A stretch of 64,000 nt of DNA from assembly GCA_048268485.1 (NCBI GenBank), contig JBLWVL010000003.1, positions 81,877 through 145,876 on the forward strand. Reading direction: 5' to 3'. Below the pieces are notes generated by a model. That model was not told the origin of the DNA. It saw only the letters and a list, made by a program, of their open reading frames with translations, and did not search any database. The stretch's first letter is position 1. Each line of letters begins with the position of its first letter. Below are positions 48,202 to 56,374 of this stretch, piece after piece. This stretch comes from Oceanospirillum sp048268485. Its GTDB lineage: Bacteria > Pseudomonadota > Gammaproteobacteria > Pseudomonadales > Halomonadaceae. The position numbers were made by a program, and so were the translations under genes.

Positions 48202-48321
48202 AATTAATAGCCTATATTGGTCTTACGATCAGAGATTCATTCCCGTCCCGATGGACCCGTTGCCTATTTTTATTGGTTGCAGATCCGTTGCAACATTGAT
48301 TACCTTAAAAAAGGAGCGCGA

Positions 48322-48350
48322 AGTATAGCGACTTAACATACTAAAGTTAA
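48322..48350 (-). promoter_or_regulatory. Probable rplM-rpsI promoter
   Basis: On the minus strand TTAACT (48345-48350) and TATACT (48322-48327) are spaced by 17 bases. They lie about 120 bases upstream of the rplM start, between zapE and rplM. Confidence 0.55.
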
Positions 48351-48428
48351 GACCTTGGCAATTAAAATATAGAAATATTATACCTCACCAAGCCCCTTCC
48401 CCTGGAAAACTACGTCCAGATACCCAGG

Positions 48429-49520
48429 TTACGGGCGATGTTCACGGGACAGGTATTCATGGGACTGCATCTCCAGCAACCGGGAAACAGTTCGGTCAAA
48501 TTCGAAGCTCAGATTCCCCCCCAGATAAAGGTCCGCAATAGCGGATTCCGCAGAGATAATAAGCTTCACATTACGATCATAAAATTCATCGACCAGATTA
48601 ATAAAACGACGGGCCTGATCATCAGTATCCCGCTTCATCTGGGGCACATCGCTCAGAAACACCGTCTGAAACTCTTTTGCAAGCTCAATATAGTCGTTTT
48701 GACTCCGCGGCCCATCGCATAGCTCATCAAAGCTGAACCAAACCACATCATCATGCATCCGCTCCGTGGTCATCTGTCGGTGGTTAACCTCAATTACCTC
48801 ACCCAGACGCCCCTCGGACAGAGCAATATTCCTAAAGCTCTTTAACAAACTTTCATTGGCACTTGCATCCAGTGGATAGTGGAAAATCTCAGCTTGCTCC
48901 AGCGCCCTCAAGCGATAATCTACGCCGCTGTCTACATTGACCACCTCGGTGTACTGCTTCAGCAGATCAATTGCGGGTAAAAAACGTGCACGCTGCAGAC
49001 CGTTTTCGTACAAACCATCCGGTACAATATTTGAGGTGGTGACCAGTGCCACACCATTTCTAAACAGTTCACCCAGTAAACCGGCCAGAATCATGGCATC
49101 AGTGATATCCTTGACAAAAAACTCATCCAGGCAGAGCACACGTATTTCAGAGGCCAGGTTTGCCGCCACCAGAGTCAGCGGGTTTTTTTCACCATCATAT
49201 TTGCGTAAATCATCATGTACACGCTGCATAAAACGGTGGAAGTGCACACGCATTTTTTCATCAAATGGCAGACTTTCAAAGAAAGTATCAACCAGATAGG
49301 TTTTCCCCCGGCCAACCCCTCCCCAAAAATAAAGCCCCATGGCCGGCTCTCTGGTTTCAGGCTTACCAAACAGGCTTTTCAATAACGACTTTTTAGGGGG
49401 TTGGTACGCTACTAAGTCATCGTACAAACGCTGCAGATGCTTAACAGCCATCTCCTGCGCCGGATCATAACTAAAGTCATCACGTTCAAGATCTTGTTTG
49501 TAGCGTTCTAAAGGTGTCAT
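48429..49520 (-). CDS. zapE: Cell division protein ZapE (AFG1-like ATPase)
   Basis: ATPase that associates with the Z-ring at late constriction under some conditions. Walker A is GLYFWGGVGRGKTYLVDTFF, and the Walker B region LCLDEFFVKDITDAMIL follows. FDELCDGPRSQNDYIELAKE is typical of the AFG1 family. The protein has 363 residues from the ATG at 49520 (MTPLERYKQDL). An upstream in-frame start would add 14 residues with no family support. It is monocistronic, upstream of rplM in the same direction. Confidence 0.95.
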   Translation of the reverse strand: MTPLERYKQDLERDDFSYDPAQEMAVKHLQRLYDDLVAYQPPKKSLLKSLFGKPETREPAMGLYFWGGVGRGKTYLVDTFFESLPFDEKMRVHFHRFMQRVHDDLRKYDGEKNPLTLVAANLASEIRVLCLDEFFVKDITDAMILAGLLGELFRNGVALVTTSNIVPDGLYENGLQRARFLPAIDLLKQYTEVVNVDSGVDYRLRALEQAEIFHYPLDASANESLLKSFRNIALSEGRLGEVIEVNHRQMTTERMHDDVVWFSFDELCDGPRSQNDYIELAKEFQTVFLSDVPQMKRDTDDQARRFINLVDEFYDRNVKLIISAESAIADLYLGGNLSFEFDRTVSRLLEMQSHEYLSREHRP

Positions 49521-49880
49521 AGGCCTGCTTCCGAGAGAGTTACAGAAAGGGCCGGGGATCAATTACAGTCTCCGGCAGGTAATACTATGTTTACGTTTTC
49601 AGTGCTGTTCAGAGTTTTCCCTTTCTGATTTGAAAGAGGATTACAGCGATGACCCAAAAATGTGTGCGGCATTATACCGGTTTGAACCGCAACCCCCAAA
49701 CATCAAGCTGAGATCTGACCCAAAGCCGCATATTTTTTAATTGCATCCAAAAATAAAAAACCAACGCGTTTTTAATGAATAAGCAGTTGCCCTCCCCAAC
49801 CTGTTACCCTGTATAATAATCAGAACGTTAGGACATCTCTGATCTTTGCTGATGTCATCCAAGTAGTTAAGGAGTCATTT
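49521..49880. other. Divergent intergenic region, zapE / zapG
   Basis: About 360 bases between divergent genes. On the plus strand a perfect TATAAT (49812-49817) lies about 65 bases before the zapG ATG, with TTGCCC 19 bases upstream, a long spacer. The middle is AT-rich. I see no ORF with an SD, no repeat and no RNA structure of note. Confidence 0.35.
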
Positions 49881-50330
49881 ATGGAAGCCAATATCGACTG
49901 GACCCTTATTATTCTCACGTTTATCGTGGGTTGTGGTGTTGGTGCGCTGATCTATCACCTGCTGAACACCAATACAGGTGAAAATTCAGACCTTAAACAG
50001 CGCATGAATCAGAAAGAGATGGAACTGGCCCGCCTGAATGAAAATGTCAGTGAGCATTTTGCCCGTACTGATGAACTGCTGGCTGGTATGGAAAAAAATT
50101 ATCAGAACCTGGTTGGCCACCTGCAAAGTGGTGCTGAAAGCTTTTGTGATGATGCTTCACTGTACAAGCGCATTAATAAAAAAAGTCGTCAGAACAGCAA
50201 GCAATCGAGTGATTATACGAAAGAAGACCATCATGCACCGATGGATTACGCGCCAAAAACATCGGGTACCTTGTCTGAGGACTTTGGCCTGGAGCGAGAA
50301 GAGATACCTGAGCCGCCCAAAGGGCTCTGA
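49881..50330 (+). CDS. zapG: Envelope/division protein ZapG (YhcB, DUF1043)
   Basis: Small inner-membrane protein linked in E. coli to coordination of envelope growth and division. One N-terminal membrane helix (about residues 7-28, IILTFIVGCGVGALIYHLL) precedes a coiled coil rich in glutamate and leucine (about 38-85). A disordered polar tail ends IPEPPKGL. The protein has 149 residues. The ATG has an AAGGAG SD. It is divergent from zapE; the two are neighbours in several gammaproteobacteria. Confidence 0.9.
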   Translation: MEANIDWTLIILTFIVGCGVGALIYHLLNTNTGENSDLKQRMNQKEMELARLNENVSEHFARTDELLAGMEKNYQNLVGHLQSGAESFCDDASLYKRINKKSRQNSKQSSDYTKEDHHAPMDYAPKTSGTLSEDFGLEREEIPEPPKGL

Positions 50331-50359
50331 CGCAGACTGCTACCCCCCGTCTCACAGAT

Positions 50360-50380
50360 AACCCGGCCTTAAACCGGGTT
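50360..50380. terminator. Hairpin between zapG and the Nif3-like gene
   Basis: Perfect 7-bp stem AACCCGG/CCGGGTT (50360-50366, 50374-50380) with a seven-base loop, followed on the plus strand by GTTTTC. It overlaps the stop codon of the convergent gene. It is a moderate terminator for zapG. Confidence 0.55.
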
Positions 50381-51127
50381 GTTTTCATCCAGAGCAATAT
50401 GCTCAATACCAAATTTATCCTGTAGCCATCGCCCCAGTGCAAGAACGCCATAGCGCTCAGTTGCATGATGCCCGGCGGCAATATAGGCGATACCCAGCTC
50501 TCTTGCAGCATGCACTGTGTTTTCGGAAATTTCGCCACTAATATAAAGATCACAGCCTGCGTCTGCCGCCTGATCAATAAACCCCTGTGCAGCACCGGTG
50601 CACCAGGCAATTTTACGAACCGCTTTTGCAGCATCCCCGATCACCAGTGGTTCCCGACCCAGTTCTCGCTGAATCCGATCAGAAACCTCACTCAGGGTTT
50701 TATCCGTCTTTGTCAAACCAACCAGCCCTATACTTCTCGGATTACCCGCTTCAAGTCCGCCGGTTACCTCCCAGTCCAGAATTCGTGCCAACTCGACGTT
50801 ATTGCCTAAGTCGTTATGCGCATCAAGGGGCAGGTGATAGGCTAACAGACTGATATCATTTTTGATCAACGTGGAAAGTCTACGGTACTTCATACCTGTA
50901 ACTGGCTGAGATTCGTTTTTCCAGAAATAGCCATGATGCACCAGCAATGCATCAACATCAGCTGCCACAGCCTGATCCAGAATATTCTGACTGGCAGTAA
51001 CCGCTGTCGCAATCTTGAGAACCTGGCTTCGCCCCTCAACCTGAAGCCCATTTGGGCAATAATCTTTATAAGCCCGAGGTTCCAGCAAGATATCCAGATG
51101 TTCCACCAGATCGGTCAATGTCAGCAT
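50369..51127 (-). CDS. Nif3-like dinuclear metal centre protein (YbgI type)
   Basis: Hexameric ring-forming protein with a dinuclear metal site. E. coli YbgI is the model and has been proposed to act on GTP cyclohydrolase I substrates or peptides, but its role is unsettled. Metal ligands are in LLVHHGYFWKNE, AYHLPLDAHNDLGNN and AAGHHATERYGV. The protein has 252 residues. The ATG at 51127 has AGGAG six bases upstream; a TTG one codon earlier is less likely. It stands alone and is divergent from the protease gene. Confidence 0.93.
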   Translation of the reverse strand: MLTLTDLVEHLDILLEPRAYKDYCPNGLQVEGRSQVLKIATAVTASQNILDQAVAADVDALLVHHGYFWKNESQPVTGMKYRRLSTLIKNDISLLAYHLPLDAHNDLGNNVELARILDWEVTGGLEAGNPRSIGLVGLTKTDKTLSEVSDRIQRELGREPLVIGDAAKAVRKIAWCTGAAQGFIDQAADAGCDLYISGEISENTVHAARELGIAYIAAGHHATERYGVLALGRWLQDKFGIEHIALDENNPV

Positions 51128-51368
51128 CAAAAACTCCTAAATCGAAGAGTAAAGTTAGGTTATGTCCCAGAGGGAAGCACTCTAACTTTAAAAAACGAAA
51201 ACACAACGGCCTACACGGTAAATAACGCGACAAGATTAACATGCGACTGTAGAAGTGCCCCCGATGTTTCCAGGCTTAATATAATTTGATAATTGGCATC
51301 GTTGATTGAATTTTATGCCCAAAACACCATATAGTCAGAACCTTGTCTGAATCCGCAATGAGTTTTGC

Positions 51369-52523
51369 ATGAAAAAAATATTTCACTATCTGTCATGGCC
51401 TGTTATCGCTGGCGTTGTGATCGGTCTCACTATCAATCAGCAGCATTCAAACTCTGAGCAGAGTAATACCAAACCGCAGCCAGTCTTTGTCGAGGCCGCC
51501 CAGGCAGACAGTTCTCCTAAGCTCAGCGGCCCCTACAGCTACTCCTCCGCGGTTAAACAAGCATCCCCCGCAGTGGTCAATATTTATACCAGTAAGATTA
51601 TAGAACAACGCGTGCACCCCTTGCTTCAAGATCCGTCGTTCAGACAGTTTTTTGGTTATAACGGCGTGCCACGCCAGCAAAGATTACAGTCCAGTCTGGG
51701 CTCTGGCGTTATCGTCAGTACTGACGGCTACGTGCTCACTAACAACCATGTTATTACCGGGGCGGACGAGATCAAAGTCGCTCTTAAAGATGGCAGGGAA
51801 ACAATTGCCCAGGTGGTCGGTACAGACCCGGAAACCGATCTGGCCGTTCTTCGTATTCAGCTGCCCGAGCTACCTGTGATCACTATCGCTCCCTCTGACG
51901 ATATTGAAGTTGGTGATGTTGTTCTGGCAATAGGCAACCCTTTCGGCGTTGGACAAACGGTTACCATGGGCATTGTCAGTGCCACGGGCCGCGATCAGTT
52001 AGGGATCAATACTTTTGAAGACTTCATTCAGACCGATGCCGCAATCAATCCGGGCAACTCCGGTGGAGCACTTATCAACCCCCGGGGGGAACTGCTGGGT
52101 ATCAATACCGCTATCTTCAGTAAGTCCGGCGGCTCTCAGGGAATAGGCTTTGCGATACCGTCGAACCTCAGCCGACAGATTATGATCGATATTATCCGCG
52201 AAGGTAGTGTGGTTCGCGGCTGGCTAGGCGTTGAAGTTCAGGAGCTAACACCGGCCCTGGCCAGTTCATTTGGTTACAGGGAGGAGCGCGGTATTCTGAT
52301 CGCTGGATTGCTTCGTAATGGGCCCGCTCACCTGGCCGGCATGCAACCTGGGGATATTATTGTGAAGGTTGAAGGTGAGCAAATTATCAGCGGACGCAGC
52401 ACAATGAATCGAATAGCCCAGAAACGTCCCGGAGAAAAAATAGCGATTACGGTTTACCGTTCAGGGCAGGAAATTACACTTGAAGCAGAGGTCGGACGTC
52501 GCCCTACCCCACCTCAAAGTTAG
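51369..52523 (+). CDS. degS: Site-1 envelope stress protease, DegS / AlgW type
   Basis: Periplasmic trypsin-like protease that senses misfolded outer-membrane proteins and cleaves the anti-sigma factor of sigma-E (AlgU). One N-terminal membrane helix (about residues 8-23) serves as an uncleaved anchor. The triad is His127, Asp157 and Ser231 (NPGNSGGALIN). A single PDZ domain (about 270-370) follows. The protein has 384 residues, the size of DegS/AlgW; DegP/DegQ would have two PDZ domains. The SD is weak. Confidence 0.93.
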   Translation: MKKIFHYLSWPVIAGVVIGLTINQQHSNSEQSNTKPQPVFVEAAQADSSPKLSGPYSYSSAVKQASPAVVNIYTSKIIEQRVHPLLQDPSFRQFFGYNGVPRQQRLQSSLGSGVIVSTDGYVLTNNHVITGADEIKVALKDGRETIAQVVGTDPETDLAVLRIQLPELPVITIAPSDDIEVGDVVLAIGNPFGVGQTVTMGIVSATGRDQLGINTFEDFIQTDAAINPGNSGGALINPRGELLGINTAIFSKSGGSQGIGFAIPSNLSRQIMIDIIREGSVVRGWLGVEVQELTPALASSFGYREERGILIAGLLRNGPAHLAGMQPGDIIVKVEGEQIISGRSTMNRIAQKRPGEKIAITVYRSGQEITLEAEVGRRPTPPQS

Positions 52524-52533
52524 AGCTTGTTCA

Positions 52534-52576
52534 AAATAAAGCGCTCAAGTAACAGATCAGCTTGGCGCTTTTCTTT
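52534..52576. terminator. Bidirectional terminator after degS
   Basis: Left arm AAAGCGCTCAAG (52538-52549) pairs with CTTGGCGCTTT (52561-52571), with one bulged T. T-rich flanks lie on both strands. It sits between the convergent degS and outer-membrane protein genes. Confidence 0.75.
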
Positions 52577-52581
52577 ATTGA

Positions 52582-53352
52582 TCAGAAATGAAGAGTAGCG
52601 CTGGCATACCAGCCACTTGCCGTCATATCTGCATCCAGATCATCAACATCGTCCAGCTCCATATGGAAACGGCGATACCCTAACTCACCACCAAGTTCAA
52701 CAGGCCAGGGAGCTGCTGCTGCGATATATAAGCGATGGTCAGAAACTGTAGCTCCACCGATACTCAGGTAGTTTATCATCCCCCCCACAGCAAGAGGGAA
52801 AGGCGCCATAGGAAGGTCAAACTGCCCCCGGCCATACAAAAGAGGTACCGGAACATCAAGCGTCACCGACTCATCAGCACTTCCGGATCTCTCTTTAATA
52901 CTAATCTCACCATCAAACTGACGGATCGTTAGCCCGACATCTGCACTCAACCAACCAAGGCCATCTAAAATTTCATAATACCCTGTGTAATCGGTATGGC
53001 TCAGGTCAAATTTGCTATCGATCTCTGTACTTGCCGTATAAGTCTCTCCCTCAAAGGAGATCGACTCACTCAAGGTGTTAGTTCGACTTTCAGATAAGCG
53101 GGTGCGCTCCAGGCGCAAGTTCGGCAGAAAAGGAACCGGGTGCTCAATAGCCACATAAAAATTATTAGCGGTCGTATCTGAAACCCCAAGATCACGCTCC
53201 ATATCAACATCTGCCGCCGAAGAGCCTTCAGACTGAAAACTACCGCTCAAATCAGGCTGCCACATGCCAGCACCAGCATGCAGGCCAATAAAATCTGCCT
53301 GAGCATTTACGGCAGCCAATACCAGGCTTAATGGTGCTAATTTTCTGAACAT
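52582..53352 (-). CDS. Outer-membrane beta-barrel protein (TIGR04219-like)
   Basis: Predicted barrel of 256 residues. A Sec signal (MFRKLAPLSLVLAAVNAQA) is followed by DFIGLHAGAGMWQPDLSG. Alternating hydrophobic strands continue to a C-terminal aromatic residue (SATLHF), the Bam recognition signature. The pattern matches the TIGR04219 family, common in marine gammaproteobacteria; its function is unknown. The ATG at 53352 has AGAGG eight bases upstream; an upstream in-frame start would put 15 polar residues before the signal. Confidence 0.85.
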   Translation of the reverse strand: MFRKLAPLSLVLAAVNAQADFIGLHAGAGMWQPDLSGSFQSEGSSAADVDMERDLGVSDTTANNFYVAIEHPVPFLPNLRLERTRLSESRTNTLSESISFEGETYTASTEIDSKFDLSHTDYTGYYEILDGLGWLSADVGLTIRQFDGEISIKERSGSADESVTLDVPVPLLYGRGQFDLPMAPFPLAVGGMINYLSIGGATVSDHRLYIAAAAPWPVELGGELGYRRFHMELDDVDDLDADMTASGWYASATLHF

Positions 53353-53495
53353 ATAAAAAACCTCTTTCCGTGTATCACGACAAGCTGCTACGTACAAAGT
53401 GAGCTCAGCATTGCTTTAATATAGTACTTTTAGTTTCACTCGAATAATCGGAAAACCTGTCTTTCACAATAACGTTCTTAAAAGGTATCAAGGAT

Positions 53496-53762
53496 TCACA
53501 AGCCCAGTTTTTTATACCAAGGCACAGAAACCTCATCGCTGCCCACCTTCTGAGTTCCTATCGCTTTACGCTGACCTGTCGGCAAATTAAATACCTGTCG
53601 TGCAGAATGGCCATCCAGAGCATCAAAACTGACCTCCGCGCCCTTATCCGGTAAACCACGACCACGCCACCCTGTCAGGTCAAAGTTAAAATCTTCACCG
53701 GACTCAGAGCGGATGACCCCTTCCTGGGTTCCGGTATCAAATGAAATGACAACGCCTTGCAT
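53496..53762 (-). CDS. Small cold-shock-domain-like protein, 88 residues
   Basis: The N-terminal 60 residues resemble an OB-fold cold-shock domain: MQGVVISFDTGTQEGVIRSE and the later KGAEVSFDAL. The classical RNP1 and RNP2 aromatic motifs (KGFGFI, VFVHF) are not preserved, so nucleic-acid binding is uncertain. The C-terminal 25 residues, ending PWYKKLGL, are not part of the domain. Its function is not known. It precedes no obvious operon partner; the thioredoxin-like gene lies 87 bases upstream in the same direction. Confidence 0.7.
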   Translation of the reverse strand: MQGVVISFDTGTQEGVIRSESGEDFNFDLTGWRGRGLPDKGAEVSFDALDGHSARQVFNLPTGQRKAIGTQKVGSDEVSVPWYKKLGL

Positions 53763-53848
53763 AACAGAACTCCTGAAAAGAGGCTGACCTGATCATAAAC
53801 CAACAAATATAATAATCGTCATAAAAAAACAGAAGGCATCTCTAGGCT

Positions 53849-54178
53849 TTATGATTCAGACCAAAGTGCCAGAGGGCGCTCAATTTGTTCCTCCAGCAAG
53901 CTTAGGTTGATATGCCTAAGCTGGCGGGACAACTCCTGCCCATCCAGCCGGACAATCAAAGTTGGTACAGAAAGTACCTGAAATCGGCTACAGGCTTCAG
54001 GAAAGCGCTCAAGATTGAGCCAGATAAACTCGGCCGGATAGCCCTTATTTTCAGCCCATACGGGTAATTTGAGTTTAAGAGATTCGCATACACCGCAACC
54101 GGGTGTGGAAAAAAGCAGAAATACCAATCCTGATACAAGATCAATTGCATCAGGACTGTTGGCCTCTTTGAAATCCAT
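53849..54178 (-). CDS. Thioredoxin-like protein with CGVC active site
   Basis: Thioredoxin-fold protein of 109 residues with no signal peptide. The redox motif is CGVC in FSTPGCGVCESLKLKL. The cis-proline segment reads VLSVPTLIVRLDGQEL, as in thioredoxins. It lies 8 bases after folX and is likely co-transcribed with folE and folX. A role as a reductase for a cytosolic target is inferred from the fold; the substrate is unknown. A GTG one codon earlier is an alternative start. Confidence 0.8.
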   Translation of the reverse strand: MDFKEANSPDAIDLVSGLVFLLFSTPGCGVCESLKLKLPVWAENKGYPAEFIWLNLERFPEACSRFQVLSVPTLIVRLDGQELSRQLRHINLSLLEEQIERPLALWSES

Positions 54179-54186
54179 CACTCAGA

Positions 54187-54582
54187 CTAGTCCCTGCGGT
54201 CTGACAGCGTTATAGAAACAGAGTCAGAAAAACGCAGTGCATGGGGCTTATCCACCTCAACCTGAGCAACCTGAACCGGCTCATAAGACATTGTAATATC
54301 CAGGATCTCACGTGTCAGACGCTCAAGCAGCGCAAAACGATGACTCTCAACATGGGCGATGACAGCTTTAGTAATCGTGCGATAGTTCAGGGCTTCATCA
54401 ATATGGTTAAAACTTACGGCACGATCAGCAAAGTACTGAATCGTAATATTAACGATGATATCCTGTTTATTGACGATCTCATCCTCATTAATACCGATAT
54501 ACGTTCGCAGTCGCAGATTCTTAATCTGAATCGTTGCCAGGTTATGGTCCGCTCGAGCATTGCTTACCGCATGTAATGGCAT
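54187..54582 (-). CDS. folX: Dihydroneopterin triphosphate 2'-epimerase FolX
   Basis: Epimerises dihydroneopterin triphosphate to dihydromonapterin triphosphate, the route to tetrahydromonapterin. IQIKNLRLRTYIGINEDE, ALNYRTITK and the catalytic DKPHALRFSDSVSITLS follow E. coli FolX almost residue by residue, which separates it from FolB. The protein has 131 residues. It lies 48 bases after folE, whose product it consumes. Confidence 0.93.
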   Translation of the reverse strand: MPLHAVSNARADHNLATIQIKNLRLRTYIGINEDEIVNKQDIIVNITIQYFADRAVSFNHIDEALNYRTITKAVIAHVESHRFALLERLTREILDITMSYEPVQVAQVEVDKPHALRFSDSVSITLSDRRD

Positions 54583-54630
54583 TTTAAATCCTTATTCAGC
54601 TTAAACCTCAAACAAAAAGCTAACAATGAC

Positions 54631-55185
54631 TTAGTTACTGATTAGCTGCAGGTACTCCATCCGGGTTGATTGCGATTCACGGAAAGTACCTAACATTACA
54701 GAAGACTTCATTACGGAGTTCTGTTTCTCAACACCACGCATCATCATACACATATGTTTAGCTTCAATAGTAACAGCCACACCACGAGCTTCTGTCACCT
54801 GCATTACCGCATCAGCAATCTGCTTAGTCAGATTCTCCTGAATCTGTAAACGACGGGCATACATATCCACAATACGGGCAAACTTAGACAGCCCCAGCAC
54901 TTTACCGGATGGTAAGTAAGCAATATGGCACTTGCCAATAAAAGGCAGGATATGATGTTCACACATCGAGTACAGTTCAATATCTTTAACAATGACCATT
55001 TCATCAGTTTCTGATTCAAAAACAGCACCATTGGTCACACTTTCTAATGTTTCGTTATACCCCTTGGTAAGGTATTGCATCGCTTTAGCTGCACGCTTAG
55101 GTGTATCCGTTAAACCTTCACGTTCCGGGTTTTCACCCAGTTCAGTCAGAATCGTTTCGTAAAGACCGGTCAGTTTTTCTGTCAT
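54631..55185 (-). CDS. folE: GTP cyclohydrolase I (type IA)
   Basis: Converts GTP to dihydroneopterin triphosphate, the first step of pterin and folate synthesis. Zinc ligands are in SMCEHHILPFIGKCHIAY and in AKHMCMMMRGVEK. LGLSKFARIVDMYARRLQ is diagnostic. The protein has 184 residues, slightly shorter than E. coli (222) because the N-terminal helix is reduced. It heads folE-folX-thioredoxin-like. Confidence 0.97.
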   Translation of the reverse strand: MTEKLTGLYETILTELGENPEREGLTDTPKRAAKAMQYLTKGYNETLESVTNGAVFESETDEMVIVKDIELYSMCEHHILPFIGKCHIAYLPSGKVLGLSKFARIVDMYARRLQIQENLTKQIADAVMQVTEARGVAVTIEAKHMCMMMRGVEKQNSVMKSSVMLGTFRESQSTRMEYLQLISN

Positions 55186-55495
55186 GGCAATGCCTTAGTG
55201 TTAATCAAAATCAAGGTATATAAAATCTAGCTGATATAGAATCCGCTAAAGCCTGATATTCAGGTACTGATTAAAACAGCAGAATTCATACAAGGTAGAG
55301 ATAAGCTGCATACTGAAAAAAGCAGCAATGATAGCGCATTTTAAAGATTATACGGGTGCGACAATTTGTCCATTTTACCTGACCGTTACAGTCAAGCATA
55401 ATCTTTGCGCGCAAAATCCAGCCTTTAACAGTCATACCTATTACGGACCCCAAGTCCGGTTCAGGCTAAGACGCAAAAGATAAATCAGCCGGATC

Positions 55496-55504
55496 TGTTA
55501 TACT
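55496..55504 (+). promoter_or_regulatory. Possible extended -10 promoter
   Basis: TG-T-TATACT on the plus strand fits an extended -10 element, which can work without a good -35; none is visible 17 bases upstream. It would give a leader of about 220 nt for the gene at 55734. Confidence 0.3.
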
Positions 55505-55560
55505 GCGCACGCGTTAAGCCAGATCATCAGGTTGCGAGTGTTTGCTTGTAGCCAAAATAT

Positions 55561-55585
55561 GCTGACTTATCACTGATAAATCAGC
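55561..55585 (+). repeat. Near-perfect palindrome, 12-bp arms
   Basis: GCTGACTTATCA and TGATAAATCAGC (55561-55572, 55574-55585) are reverse complements except at one position, around a single central base. The tight spacing fits a protein-binding operator better than an RNA hairpin. Confidence 0.5.
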
Positions 55586-55633
55586 GCTGAACAGCCTTAA
55601 ATATCTTGTGCAGCCTGACATTGTGAATCAAAC

Positions 55634-55662
55634 CTGTGGTTATCACTTTAATTTAACCACAG
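55634..55662 (+). repeat. Perfect inverted repeat, 9-bp arms
   Basis: CTGTGGTTA (55634-55642) and TAACCACAG (55654-55662) flank 11 bases. It could form a hairpin about 70 bases before the start codon of the next gene. No U tract follows. Confidence 0.5.
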
Positions 55663-55733
55663 AGATCAGATAACTCTGTACCCATAGGTGCTTAAAGCCG
55701 GGTACAAAACCTGTACTGAAGAGACGGTGAGCT

Positions 55734-56255
55734 ATGAAACGATTACTGACATCTGTTGCCCTGCTAGGAGCCTGCCTACCCACATTTGCGGACACATCCC
55801 CTGCGGATGGTTATCAACTGCCCACAGACACAGTTCTGAAAGTACAGGTTCTGATGGATAAGAACATCTCTCAAGGTGAAACTGTGTCGCACCTGCTCCT
55901 GAAGTCCACTGGCTCAGAAACCGGCGCCACACTACCCGAACGCTGTCTGCTTTCTGCAGATGCTGCAATTGATCAGGGTAAACTGTCCCTGCATGTTAAT
56001 CGCGCTTTATGCGTGGAGCCTAATGGTCATATTTTTGATGGCGTAATGGACGCTGTTATCATCAGCGACTCTGGTAATCAGGGGATTACCACTCCCTGCG
56101 TTGGCTCTTCCTGCAGCCAGGCCGTACTGCAAGCGGGTATTGACTACCGCCTGAAACTGAATAAATCTGCCGATATCGCTTTGGTTGTGAACCAGACTGA
56201 GCAGATTAATATTCAACGCCGTAACCACGCACCGGACGCTGCCGCGGCTCAATAA
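55734..56255 (+). CDS. Secreted hypothetical protein, 173 residues
   Basis: Not recognised. A Sec signal (MKRLLTSVALLGACLPTFA, cut after Ala19) precedes a mature domain of about 154 residues with paired cysteines (CLLSAD, LCVEP, TPCVGSSC) that could form disulfides in the periplasm. The pattern of short beta strands (VLKVQVLMDK, DIALVVNQ) suggests a small beta-rich domain. SD GGTGAG precedes the ATG. It ends 37 bases before a strong terminator, so it is probably monocistronic. Confidence 0.75.
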   Translation: MKRLLTSVALLGACLPTFADTSPADGYQLPTDTVLKVQVLMDKNISQGETVSHLLLKSTGSETGATLPERCLLSADAAIDQGKLSLHVNRALCVEPNGHIFDGVMDAVIISDSGNQGITTPCVGSSCSQAVLQAGIDYRLKLNKSADIALVVNQTEQINIQRRNHAPDAAAAQ

Positions 56256-56291
56256 ACGGGTAAGAGCACTCGTCTTTAACAAATGAACCAT

Positions 56292-56332
56292 CAAAAAGAG
56301 TCCTGGGAGCACTTTATCCCAGGGCTCTTTTT
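56292..56332. terminator. Strong bidirectional terminator
   Basis: Long stem CAAAAAGAG-T-CCTGGGA with TCCCAGG-G-CTCTTTTTG (56292-56308, 56316-56332), one internal mismatch. The A/T-rich base gives U tracts on both strands. It separates the secreted orphan and mltC, which converge. Confidence 0.92.
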
Positions 56333-56374
56333 GATTCGATGCTTATAAACTTCAGCTTTTTTTCTCTGCCTGTC

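Larger units (their letters stand above)
55186..55733. other. Long intergenic region with leader-like inverted repeats
   Basis: About 550 bases between the divergent folE and a secreted orphan gene. An extended -10 element (TGTTATACT, 55496-55504) could start a plus-strand transcript near 55511. The following 220 bases hold two inverted repeats (55561-55585 and 55634-55662) before the gene at 55734. No ORF with SD, tRNA or known riboswitch was recognised. Confidence 0.45.
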
